DNA of 64,000 nucleotides, taken from NCBI GenBank assembly GCA_964408805.1, contig CAYPAV010000017.1:1-64000 (forward strand). Reading direction: 5' to 3'. Source of the DNA: CAYPAV01 sp964408805 (GTDB lineage Bacteria; Pseudomonadota; Alphaproteobacteria; UBA8366). Numbering within the stretch: position 1 is the stretch's first letter; every line of letters begins with the position of its first letter. Under the pieces are notes generated by a model, which was given only the letters and a program-made list of their open reading frames with translations, was not told where the DNA came from and made no database searches. The position numbers were made by a program, and so were the translations under genes. Of the stretch, positions 1 through 7,649 are shown in pieces.

Positions 1-264
1 GTGGAGATCGAGGGGATCGCCCGAGACGAGGGCAAGGCCCTGCTCCGGGACTTAATCGCGCATGCGGTCCAACCCGAATTCGTCTACACCCATCGCTGGA
101 CGGTTGGCGACGCGATCCTGTGGGACAACCGTTGCGTCCAGCACCGCGCCATGCCCTTCGACGACGATAAATACGAACGCCACATGCACCGGACCACGCT
201 GGAAGGGGACATTCCTTACTTCGTCTCCGCCGCCGGCGAGAGGATCGAAAGCGCCGCCGCCTGA
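1..264 (+). CDS. TauD/TfdA-family dioxygenase, C-terminal part
   Basis: The window opens inside this gene, so only the last 87 codons are present. The visible segment has WDNRCVQHRA at residues 41-50, which in Fe(II)/2-oxoglutarate dioxygenases of the TauD family carries the distal metal-binding histidine. It is followed by HRTTLEG near residues 63-69, containing the arginine that binds the 2-oxoglutarate carboxylate. Family knowledge suggests oxidative hydroxylation of a small substrate in the cytoplasm, but the substrate cannot be read from this fragment. It converges with a LysR remnant one base downstream. Confidence 0.8.
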   Translation: MEIEGIARDEGKALLRDLIAHAVQPEFVYTHRWTVGDAILWDNRCVQHRAMPFDDDKYERHMHRTTLEGDIPYFVSAAGERIESAAA

Positions 265-265
265 A

Positions 266-658
266 TTAAAGTGCTTTCAGCCGCCGAGCGTCCTCGGCCG
301 CCTCGGCGAGGAGCCAGTCTCGGAAAGTCGTTATCTTCGGCAGTTTCGCCGTCGCCTTCGGGCAGACGACCCAATAGGCATAGGTGACCGGGAGCGAGAG
401 CTGGACCGGGCGCACCAGACGGCCGGCGATCAAGTCACGCGCCGCGAGCCCCGTCCGCGCGAGTGCCACGCCCTGGCCGTCGACGGCGGCGTCAATCACC
501 ATGCTCGCCTGGTTCATGACCGGACCGCGAGAGAGATCGGCATCCGGAACGCCGGCGGCGTCGAACCATTTCGACCAATCGAGGCGGTCGTCGAGATGCA
601 ACAGTGTCAGTCGGGTCAAGTCGGCCGGCGAACAATGAGTGTAGGATACCGAACCGCT
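266..658 (-). pseudogene. LysR-family regulator remnant, effector domain only (GcvA-like)
   Basis: About 130 codons remain, matching the second half of a GcvA-type LysR effector domain (TLLHLDDRLDW at the start, then VIDAAVDGQGVALART and WLLAEAAEDARRL at the end). The DNA-binding helix-turn-helix and first effector subdomain, roughly 170-190 residues, are missing. Reading upstream in the same frame reaches a stop that coincides with the stop of the DUF6356 gene at 659-661. A TTG at 617-619 could start a short peptide, but a LysR protein without its HTH cannot regulate. Its former target may have been the dioxygenase next to it. Confidence 0.75.
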
Positions 659-907
659 TTAGGCGCGGGCTTCGCTCGTCTCTCTCTGCATCGGGGCTGG
701 TCGCACGCGGTGGGTGACCATGCGGTCGTGCAAGCCGGTGATCAGACGGCTTCCCGTCTTGAGACAGAGGAAGGGGAGAAAGGCATGGACCAGACATGCT
801 GCGGCGGCGACCAGCATGGTTGCGGTGAACGAAAGCGCCGAACACAGATGCTGGAAGTAGGTTTCGTTCACGCTGGCCGGATGGTCGATGAAAAGCCGGT
901 TAATCAT
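659..907 (-). CDS. DUF6356 family small membrane protein
   Basis: An 82-residue protein beginning MINRLFIDHPASVNE, the typical opening of DUF6356 proteins, which are common in Alphaproteobacteria. A hydrophobic stretch at about residues 20-45 (ATMLVAAAACLVHAFLPFL) suggests one membrane-embedded helix or hairpin. The start at 907 is chosen over one 30 codons upstream because a GAGGGA ribosome site lies just before it and family members start here. Function is unknown. It is transcribed away from the AsnC gene and runs into the LysR remnant. Confidence 0.75.
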   Translation of the reverse strand: MINRLFIDHPASVNETYFQHLCSALSFTATMLVAAAACLVHAFLPFLCLKTGSRLITGLHDRMVTHRVRPAPMQRETSEARA

Positions 908-1044
908 ATCGTTTCCCTCAAGCGATGCCCCTAATTGACAAAGGATAGCCGGAACCCGAGAAAAGAAATTTGCGATTTCACCTATTAATTTGTCCAAATT
1001 TCGAATAATTTTTTAAATATTAAAGAATTATAGAATTAATTTTC
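908..1044. promoter_or_regulatory. AT-rich divergent promoter region of the AsnC and DUF6356 genes
   Basis: This 137-base spacer is much richer in A and T than its surroundings, especially 975-1040, with several overlapping short inverted repeats made of AATT and TTAA. Lrp/AsnC regulators commonly bind AT-rich sites at their own divergent promoters, so it is a plausible autoregulatory region. No single operator or -35/-10 pair stands out. Confidence 0.4.
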
Positions 1045-1506
1045 ATGGACGCATTCGATAGAAGAATACTCTCCTGCCTGCAGCGGGACGCGGGGATGGC
1101 GGTGGCCGAGATCGCGGAGACGGTCGGGCTATCGACCACGCCCTGCTGGCGGCGCATCCAGAATATGGAGAAAGCGGGCGTGATCCGCGGGCGGGTGGCG
1201 CTACTTGATCCGGCGATGGTCAATGTCGGGGTGACGGTCTTCGTCGCCGTCAAGACGGGGGATCATTCGGAGGATTGGCTGCAACGTTTCGCGCGCCATG
1301 TGGAGGGGATCGACGAGGTGGTCGAGTTCTATCGGATGAGCGGCGATGTCGACTACATGCTTCGCGTCGTGGTGCCGGACATCGCCGCCTATGACCGTGT
1401 CTACAAGCGCCTGGCGCGGATCGGCGGCTTGGCCGATGTCAGCTCCAGCTTCGCGATGGAGCAGATCAAATACACCACCGAACTGCCGCTCGGATTTATC
1501 GAATAG
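1045..1506 (+). CDS. Lrp/AsnC family transcriptional regulator
   Basis: A 153-residue protein of standard Lrp/AsnC length. Residues 1-60 form the winged HTH (DRRILSCLQRDAG, then AEIAETVGLSTTPCWRRIQ as the recognition unit). Residues 65-145 form the RAM ligand-binding domain, including the conserved GDVDYMLRVV strand. Family members sense amino acids or related small acids and act as octamers. The next gene on the same strand, after a spacer with a 15-base tandem repeat, is a GMC oxidoreductase that may be its target. The ligand is not predictable. Confidence 0.9.
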   Translation: MDAFDRRILSCLQRDAGMAVAEIAETVGLSTTPCWRRIQNMEKAGVIRGRVALLDPAMVNVGVTVFVAVKTGDHSEDWLQRFARHVEGIDEVVEFYRMSGDVDYMLRVVVPDIAAYDRVYKRLARIGGLADVSSSFAMEQIKYTTELPLGFIE

Positions 1507-1526
1507 CCGGTTGAACGACCGCCCCT

Positions 1527-1571
1527 CTTGACCCCGGCGCCCTTGACCCCTGCGACCTTGACCCCGGGAGC
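1527..1571 (+). repeat. Three tandem copies of a 15-base repeat
   Basis: Three adjacent copies, CTTGACCCCGGCGCC, CTTGACCCCTGCGAC and CTTGACCCCGGGAGC, share the core CTTGACCCC and sit 51 bases upstream of the GMC oxidoreductase start. The 15-base phase is not a helical turn multiple. It could be a simple slippage repeat or a multi-copy regulator site. Each copy contains TTGACC, which resembles a -35 box. Confidence 0.7.
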
Positions 1572-1622
1572 CCGTGCGGTACCTCTTTCCCCGGCCGCCA
1601 TGGGCGGTTCGGGAAAGGGAAT

Positions 1623-3218
1623 ATGGCGACCTACGACTATATCATCATTGGCGCGGGTTCGGCGGGGTGCGTCATGGCGGCGCGTCTCACGGAGGATCCG
1701 AAAGTCTCGGTTCTGCTGCTGGAGGCGGGTGGCGGCGACGGGAATTTTTGGATCCATATGCCGGTCGGCTACATCCGTACCATGGTCGATCCCGGGGTCA
1801 ATTGGCTGTTCGACACCGAGCCCGACGAGGAGACCGGCAACCGGCCGATCCCGGTGCCGCGGGGCAAGGTTCTCGGCGGGTCGAGTTCGATCAACGGGAT
1901 GCTCTACGTGCGCGGTCAGGCGCGCGATTACGACGGCTGGGCGCAGCTCGGCAATCGCGGCTGGTCCTATGACGACGTCCTGCCCTATTTCCGAAAATCG
2001 GAAAACAACGAGACCATCGGCGACGGCTATCACGGTACCGGGGGCGCGTTGAACGTCGCCAATCTTTCCGAGACCTATCCGATCCTGGACGCGCTGATCG
2101 ACGCGGCGGTCGAGGCGGGCTATCGCCGCAATCCCGACTACAACGGCGCCACCCAGGAGGGCTTCGGTTATTACCAGGTCACCCAGCGGGGCGGGCGGCG
2201 GTTCAGCACCAAGCGCGCCTTCCTGGACCCGGCCCGTCGCCGGCCCAATCTCACGATCGAGACCCATGCCCAGGCGACCGGCGTGATCCTCGACGGCACC
2301 CGCGCGGTCGGCGTCGATTACGATGTCCATGGCCGTCCGCGCCAGGCCCGCGCGGGGCGCGAGGTAATCCTATCGGCGGGTGCCGTCCAGTCGCCGCAGC
2401 TCCTGGAGCTGTCGGGAATCGGTCGAGCCGAATTGTTGCGCGGCCTCGGCATCGAGGTTCGCCACGACCTGGCCGGTGTCGGCGAGAATTTGCAGGATCA
2501 CTATGTCAGCCGGGTCCAATGGCGGGTCAAGACGCCGGTCACCATGAACGAGAAGACGCGGGGGCTCCCCCTCGTTGGCGAGCTGATGAAGTTCGCCTTC
2601 ATGGGCAAGGGGGCCCTAACCATGCCCGCCGGCATCGTCGCCGGTTTCATCCGGAGCCGCCCCGAACTGGAGACGCCGGATATTCAGTATCACGCCGCCC
2701 ATGCCAGCTTCCAGAATTCGCAAAAGCGGATACTCGATAAGTTTCCTGGGATGACCATTGGCCCTTGCCAGCTTAGGCCCGAGAGCCGAGGGTCGATCCA
2801 TCTCAAATCGGCGTATCCGAAAGACGCGCCGGCGATCCGGCCGAATTTCTTCCATGAGGAAATCGATCGTCGGACCCATGTTGCCGGCCTTAAAATCGCG
2901 CGCCAAATCATTACCCAGCCGGCCTTCGCCGGTTATCGCGAGTCCGAGATCTTGCCGGGTGCAGATTGCCGGACCGACGACGAATTGTTGGACTACGCGC
3001 GGGCGAACGGCTCGACCGTCTATCACCCGGTCGGCACCTGCAAGATGGGGAACGACCCGATGGCGGTGGTCGACGACCAATTGCGGGTGCACGGAATCTC
3101 GGGGCTCCGCGTCGCCGATGCGTCGATTATGCCGCGTCTGGCGTCCGGCAACACCAATGCGCCCGCGATCATGATCGCGGAAAAGGCGGCCGATATGGTC
3201 AAGGCGGATGCGCGATGA
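1623..3218 (+). CDS. GMC family FAD-dependent oxidoreductase (choline dehydrogenase-like)
   Basis: A 531-residue protein of typical GMC length. The N-terminus YDYIIIGAGSAGCVMAARL is the FAD-binding Rossmann motif and GKVLGGSSSINGMLYVRGQ near residue 80 is GMC signature 1. The C-terminus has the catalytic histidine in YHPVGTCKMG and the second active-site segment ASGNTNAPAIMIAEKAADM. These enzymes oxidise alcohols to aldehydes or acids in the cytoplasm or at the membrane. There is no betaine aldehyde dehydrogenase beside it, so choline is not implied. The start follows an AAAGGGA ribosome site. Confidence 0.9.
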   Translation: MATYDYIIIGAGSAGCVMAARLTEDPKVSVLLLEAGGGDGNFWIHMPVGYIRTMVDPGVNWLFDTEPDEETGNRPIPVPRGKVLGGSSSINGMLYVRGQARDYDGWAQLGNRGWSYDDVLPYFRKSENNETIGDGYHGTGGALNVANLSETYPILDALIDAAVEAGYRRNPDYNGATQEGFGYYQVTQRGGRRFSTKRAFLDPARRRPNLTIETHAQATGVILDGTRAVGVDYDVHGRPRQARAGREVILSAGAVQSPQLLELSGIGRAELLRGLGIEVRHDLAGVGENLQDHYVSRVQWRVKTPVTMNEKTRGLPLVGELMKFAFMGKGALTMPAGIVAGFIRSRPELETPDIQYHAAHASFQNSQKRILDKFPGMTIGPCQLRPESRGSIHLKSAYPKDAPAIRPNFFHEEIDRRTHVAGLKIARQIITQPAFAGYRESEILPGADCRTDDELLDYARANGSTVYHPVGTCKMGNDPMAVVDDQLRVHGISGLRVADASIMPRLASGNTNAPAIMIAEKAADMVKADAR

Positions 3219-3340
3219 TCGCGGCCGTCCTAGTCGAAGGAATTTGAACGTTGAAATGAAGGTTGTCCCCTGCCATCATCCCGCCCCGTCGGGTGGATGG
3301 GCATTTCTTGGGGATATCCAAGGACCTAGAGGAGGTTAAG

Positions 3341-3781
3341 TTGGAGTGGAAGGAAGTTTCCGCCGAAGAGGCGGCTCGGAACGAGAAATACGGTTTCGGC
3401 GGTGCGTTGGTGATTCTCTACGCGATCGTCTGCCTTTGGTGTCTCCATAACGCTTATATTTTGGTCTTGGATTCGAATTACGACATCGCGAAGTTCTACG
3501 GCTACGAGAATTTCACCATTATCGATTTCACGGCCTTCGTCCAAATCGTGCTGGCGCTTCCGTTCCTGTACCTGGCTCCCAAGCTGGACAAGGAAATGCA
3601 GAGCATTTCGGTCTCCTGCTTTTTGGTGAATTTGGGCTGTCTGTTCGTCTTCGGCGTGATTTCGCCGCTGGCGGTTGAAATCTCGATCGTCTTCGTGGTG
3701 CTTAGCCTCGCAATCGTGATCTATCTCGCGCGATCGGAACGGGTGAATCTCACTTATCGGAACCGGGTTCCGGCGGGCTGA
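3341..3781 (+). CDS. Small four-helix membrane protein, possibly DUF2569
   Basis: A 146-residue protein with four hydrophobic segments at about residues 22-43, 62-80, 90-110 and 112-130. The ending YLARSERVNLTYRNR resembles the C-terminal signature of DUF2569 proteins; that assignment is tentative. The start is a TTG at 3341, five bases after a perfect GGAGG; an upstream in-frame TTG at 3263 has no comparable ribosome site. Function is unknown. Its last 32 bases overlap, tail to tail, the end of the GntR gene on the other strand. Confidence 0.6.
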   Translation: MEWKEVSAEEAARNEKYGFGGALVILYAIVCLWCLHNAYILVLDSNYDIAKFYGYENFTIIDFTAFVQIVLALPFLYLAPKLDKEMQSISVSCFLVNLGCLFVFGVISPLAVEISIVFVVLSLAIVIYLARSERVNLTYRNRVPAG

Positions 3782-4487
3782 CGACGGGGTTGGTGGAGGT
3801 GCCGAGATGCGCCTTCACCGTGTCGCATTTATTTCTGAGATGACGCTTTAGCACGTCGGCGAGCCGCGGGCCGTCGCGGTGGGCGAGCGCGTGTAGGATT
3901 TCCTCATGCTCGTCGACCGCCTGTTGCCAACGATCCGCGGACATGTTGGCGACGTAGCGCGCCCGGCGGATGCGTCCCGAGAGGCCGCGATACATCTGCG
4001 CCAGCAAAGGGTTCCGGGCGGCGTCCAGGATTTTTTCGTGGATCGACTGGTTGACCTGGAAATAGGGGAGCAGCTCCCGGCGCGTGAAATGCAGGACCAT
4101 TTGGTAGTGCAGCGCTTGAATTTCGGCGAATCCTTCGTCGGTAAGGTTTTGGCACGCAAGTTCGCCGGCCAGGGCTTCCAAGGCCCCCATGACCGGAAAC
4201 ATCTCGTCGACCGCCGCCTCGGTTAGCGCGGCCACGCGCGCACCGCGATTCGGCATCAATTCGAGCAACCCCTCCGAGGCCAGCGCTTTCATCGCCTCGC
4301 GGAGCGGTGTTCGCGAGATGCCGAAGCGCTCGCAAAGGACGCGTTCGGGGACCCGGGCACCCGGTGCCAATTCTCCATCGAAAATGAGATCCCGGATCTC
4401 GCCGACCAGCTCATCGTGCCGCGAGGTTTTGTTCTCCGGAACCTTTTCCGGCACCGGCGCTTCTCCGGGTGCGAGGGCGTCGCTCAT
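3750..4487 (-). CDS. GntR family regulator, FCD/FadR subgroup
   Basis: A 245-residue regulator. Residues 25-90 form the winged HTH (VPERVLCERFGISRTPLREA), and the FCD helical ligand domain follows with metal-binding positions typical of the group (the first in the segment around residue 105, then HEKILDAARNP and DEHEEILHAL). FCD members sense small carboxylates such as lactate, glycolate or fatty acyl derivatives. It overlaps the end of the FAD/Fe-S dehydrogenase by four bases (ATGA), so the two are co-translated. A perfect TTGTATACAA-type palindrome in the promoter region of the dehydrogenase is its likely operator. Confidence 0.9.
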   Translation of the reverse strand: MSDALAPGEAPVPEKVPENKTSRHDELVGEIRDLIFDGELAPGARVPERVLCERFGISRTPLREAMKALASEGLLELMPNRGARVAALTEAAVDEMFPVMGALEALAGELACQNLTDEGFAEIQALHYQMVLHFTRRELLPYFQVNQSIHEKILDAARNPLLAQMYRGLSGRIRRARYVANMSADRWQQAVDEHEEILHALAHRDGPRLADVLKRHLRNKCDTVKAHLGTSTNPVVSPPEPGSDK

Positions 4488-7447
4488 GGCGTTGTCTCCC
4501 GATTCTCCGCAAGGGCCGCGTCGAGCAGTCGGGCGACATGAACCGCCTCGCGGCCGGCTCCGTCCCGAATCTGTTGACGGCAGCTCGTCCCGTCGGCGAC
4601 GAGTTGGCTTTCCGGCGCCGCTGCCCGAACGGCGGGGAGCAGCGACATCTCCGCCATCTTCATGGAAATATCATGGGTTTCCGCCTGATAGCCGAAGGCC
4701 CCCGCCATGCCGCAGCAACTGGATGTCACGGTCTCGACCTCCAGCCCCGGGATGAGCGCGAGCGTTCGCTCGACCGACCCCATCGCCGCGAAGGCCTTCT
4801 GATGGCAATGACCGTGGAGAAGTACCTGCTTCTCCGGCTGCGGTTCGAGATCGAGCGACAGCCGGCCCGCCGCTGCGGCTTCGGCCAGGAACTCCTCAAG
4901 GAGCTGGGCCCGGTCCGCCAAGGCCTCGGTCTCCGGTCCCGGCAGCATCGCACCGAACTCATCGCGAAGCGTCAGCAGACAGGAGGGCTCCAGTCCCACA
5001 ATGGCCGCTCCCCGCTCGATGTGGGGCCGAAGGGCGGCCAGCGTGCGGGTCGCCTCGGCCTTGGCTTCGTCGATCAGTCCTGCCGCGAGAAAGGTTCGCC
5101 CGCAACAAAGCGGCCGTTCGCCATTGGGTGCCCGCGCGGCGCGGACCCGATAGCCCGCCGCCGCCAGGACCCGTGTCGCCGCCCGAAGATTTTCGGGTTC
5201 GAAATAGGTGTTGAAGGTATCGGCGAGAAGAACCACTTCCGGGCCGTCCTCGGGCCCCGCATCGGTCGGTTGGTAGATGTCGGCACGCCAGCGCGGCAGC
5301 GGCCGTTTTCGACTGAATCCGGTCACGAATTCGGACGCCGCCGCCATCCCGGAAATCCGGTCGCGAAGGTTCAGGAGCGAGCCCAGACGGCGTGCCCAGG
5401 GAGCGTAGCGCGGCAGATAGGCCACCAACCGGTCACGGAGCGAGAGTCCACGGCGCTTTACGCGCTGGTGCAGGTATTCGGTCTTCATCCGCGCCAGATC
5501 GACGCCGACCGGGCATTCCCGCTTGCAGCCCTTGCAGCCGACACAAAGCTGCATCGTCTCGTCCATTTCAGGCGCCGTCAGGGCGCCCTCGCCGAGCTGG
5601 CCCGAGATCGCCAATCGAAGCGTGTTGGCGCGTCCCCGCACCAGATGCTTTTCGTCCATGGTCGCGCGGTAGGAGGGGCACATCACGCCCGCGTCGAATT
5701 TCCGGCAGGCGCCGTTGTTGTTGCACATCTCGACGGCGCCACCGAAACCGCCCCATTCCGACCAGTCGAAGCCGGTCTCGAAAGCGGTCGCCGCATAGCC
5801 GGGCTTAAAGCGGAAGAGGCGTCGGTCGTCCATCCTGGCGGGCCGGACGATCTTGCCGGGGTTCATCAGACCCCTGGGATCGAACAGATCCTTCACCGCC
5901 TCGAAATTCTCGATCATGCGGTCGCCGAACATGGCGCGGTGGAACTCCGAGCGGACGATCCCGTCGCCGTGCTCGCCCGAATGCGAGCCCTTGTATTCCC
6001 GCACCATCTCGAAGGCTTCCTCCGCGATCGCGCGCATCTTCCCGGCCCCGCCGTCTTCCTTCAGGTTGACGACCGGGCGGACGTGAAGACAGCCGACAGA
6101 GGCGTGTGCGTACCAGGTCCCCGTGGTGCCGTGTTTTTCGAAAACCCGGGTCAACCGGTCGGTATATTCCGCCAGATCCTCGAGCGGCACCGCGCAATCC
6201 TCGATGAAGGAAATCGGCTTCCCGTCGCCCTTCATCGACATCATGATGTTGAGTCCCGATTTCCGGACGTTCCAGAATTCGGTCTGATCGGCGCTACTGG
6301 TGGCTTCGACGACCGAATTCGGAAATCCGAGATCGCCCATCAACTCAACGAGCTCACGCAGCTTCCGAAACTGGGTCTCCCGGTCCTCGCCCGCGAATTC
6401 GACGAGGAGGAGAGACTCCGGGGATCCCTGCACGAACTTCTCGATCGTCGGGCGGAAAAGCGGGATCTCGCGCGCCAGATCCATCATCGTGCGGTCGACC
6501 AGTTCAACAGCGGTGGGGCCCAGCTTGACGATGTGCTGACTCGATTCCATCGCCTTGTAGAAACTCGGGAAATGACAGATGCCGAGCACCTTGTGCGGCG
6601 GCTTTCGATGGAGACCAAGATGGATACGGGTCGAGAAGGCGAGCGTGCCCTCGGAACCGACCAGCAGATGGGCCAGGTTGGGCTGCCCGCCGCCCGGCCG
6701 GTTGGAGGCGCCGGGGATCAGCGCATCGATGTTGTAGCCCCCGACGCGGCGCATCAGCCGGGGGAAGCGGGCGAGAATCTCCTCGCTCTCGCGGCGCCCG
6801 AGATCGACAAGTGTCGTTGCGAGATCGATATAACCAGCAGGAAGATTGGCTTGAACCGGGTCGTCCGGAATCTCGCCGAACCGGTATTCGCTGCCATCGG
6901 CGAGGAGGGCGTCCACCGCACGGACATTGTCCCGCATGGTCCCATAGCGGATCGAGCGGGCGCCACAGCTGTTGTTGCCGGTCATGCCGCCGATCGTGGC
7001 CCGGCTCGAGGTCGAAACGTCGACCGTGAACATATAGCCGTGGGGGTCGAGGAAGCCGTTCAGTTGGTCAAGCGCGATGCCGGGCTCGACCGAGGCCGTG
7101 CCGGCTTGCCCGTCGAAGTCGAGAACCCGGTTGAGGTGCTTGGAGACGTCGATGACCAGGGCTTCACCGACTGTTTGGCCGCATTGCGAGGTGCCGCCGC
7201 CCCGCGGCAGGACCGGAATGCCTTCTTCGGACGCGATCTGCATCGCGATTTTGACATCCGCTTCGCTCTTCGCCACGACGACGCCAATAGGCTCGATCTG
7301 GTAATGCGAGGCGTCGGTCGAATAGCGCCCGCGGCTGAAGCGATCGAACAGCACCTCGCCTTCGAGCTCCCGGCGCAGCCGGGCGGCGAGCGCGCTGTCG
7401 CCGGGGGTGATGCCGGTGCCGATGATCGGAGGACGCGCGGGTGCCAT
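4484..7447 (-). CDS. FAD-linked oxidase fused to Fe-S/CCG domains (YdiJ-like 2-hydroxyacid dehydrogenase)
   Basis: A 987-residue fusion. Residues about 45-280 are a PCMH FAD-binding domain (PRGGGTSQCGQTVG; ATIGGMTGNNSCGARS), followed by the FAD-oxidase C domain. Then come cysteine clusters CNNNGACRKF (about 573) and CVGCKGCKRECPVG (about 632), and a CCG-type domain ending in SSCCGMAGAFGY (about 907). This matches the GlcD/Dld plus GlpC-like architecture of E. coli YdiJ, which donates electrons from a D-2-hydroxyacid (lactate, glycolate or 2-hydroxyglutarate type) toward the respiratory chain. The exact substrate is unknown. The co-translated GntR gene and divergent glyoxylate aminotransferase favour a glycolate/glyoxylate role. 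Confidence 0.88.
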   Translation of the reverse strand: MAPARPPIIGTGITPGDSALAARLRRELEGEVLFDRFSRGRYSTDASHYQIEPIGVVVAKSEADVKIAMQIASEEGIPVLPRGGGTSQCGQTVGEALVIDVSKHLNRVLDFDGQAGTASVEPGIALDQLNGFLDPHGYMFTVDVSTSSRATIGGMTGNNSCGARSIRYGTMRDNVRAVDALLADGSEYRFGEIPDDPVQANLPAGYIDLATTLVDLGRRESEEILARFPRLMRRVGGYNIDALIPGASNRPGGGQPNLAHLLVGSEGTLAFSTRIHLGLHRKPPHKVLGICHFPSFYKAMESSQHIVKLGPTAVELVDRTMMDLAREIPLFRPTIEKFVQGSPESLLLVEFAGEDRETQFRKLRELVELMGDLGFPNSVVEATSSADQTEFWNVRKSGLNIMMSMKGDGKPISFIEDCAVPLEDLAEYTDRLTRVFEKHGTTGTWYAHASVGCLHVRPVVNLKEDGGAGKMRAIAEEAFEMVREYKGSHSGEHGDGIVRSEFHRAMFGDRMIENFEAVKDLFDPRGLMNPGKIVRPARMDDRRLFRFKPGYAATAFETGFDWSEWGGFGGAVEMCNNNGACRKFDAGVMCPSYRATMDEKHLVRGRANTLRLAISGQLGEGALTAPEMDETMQLCVGCKGCKRECPVGVDLARMKTEYLHQRVKRRGLSLRDRLVAYLPRYAPWARRLGSLLNLRDRISGMAAASEFVTGFSRKRPLPRWRADIYQPTDAGPEDGPEVVLLADTFNTYFEPENLRAATRVLAAAGYRVRAARAPNGERPLCCGRTFLAAGLIDEAKAEATRTLAALRPHIERGAAIVGLEPSCLLTLRDEFGAMLPGPETEALADRAQLLEEFLAEAAAAGRLSLDLEPQPEKQVLLHGHCHQKAFAAMGSVERTLALIPGLEVETVTSSCCGMAGAFGYQAETHDISMKMAEMSLLPAVRAAAPESQLVADGTSCRQQIRDGAGREAVHVARLLDAALAENRETTP

Positions 7448-7484
7448 GGGGAGCCCTCTTAATGTAACGTGTCAGTATTCTCAA

Positions 7485-7500
7485 TTATTGTATACAATAA
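7485..7500. promoter_or_regulatory. Perfect 16-base palindrome, probable GntR operator
   Basis: TTATTGTATACAATAA is a perfect inverted repeat 38 bases upstream of the FAD/Fe-S dehydrogenase start, in the 202-base region shared with the divergent aminotransferase. FCD-type GntR regulators typically bind short palindromes with a TTGT...ACAA core. The GntR gene co-translated with the dehydrogenase is the natural candidate. Repression in the absence of ligand is inferred, not seen. Confidence 0.65.
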
Positions 7501-7572
7501 CTAAGAACGGAATGTGATTCAAAGACAATATCGCTAATTTATGCAGGGAACCGGACGCTTGTTTGAGAAATA

Positions 7573-7586
7573 ATTGTATGCATAAT
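7573..7586. promoter_or_regulatory. Second, imperfect GntR-like half-palindrome
   Basis: ATTGTATGCATAAT repeats the left half (ATTGTAT) of the perfect palindrome 88 bases away and has a degenerate right half. It lies 64 bases before the aminotransferase start. Two sites in one divergent promoter region would allow co-regulation or looping. This is weaker than the first site. Confidence 0.4.
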
Positions 7587-7649
7587 GGCCAACTTGCCGT
7601 TGGCGCCGATTTTGTCGCGTCGGTATCGAAGATTAGGGGAAGCTAGATT

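Noticed and set aside
4469..7462. A 997-codon open frame on the + strand opposite the FAD/Fe-S dehydrogenase.
   Set aside because: It is the mirror of a well-supported gene; the translation has no family motifs and is rich in Arg, Gly and His, as expected from antisense of high-GC coding DNA.
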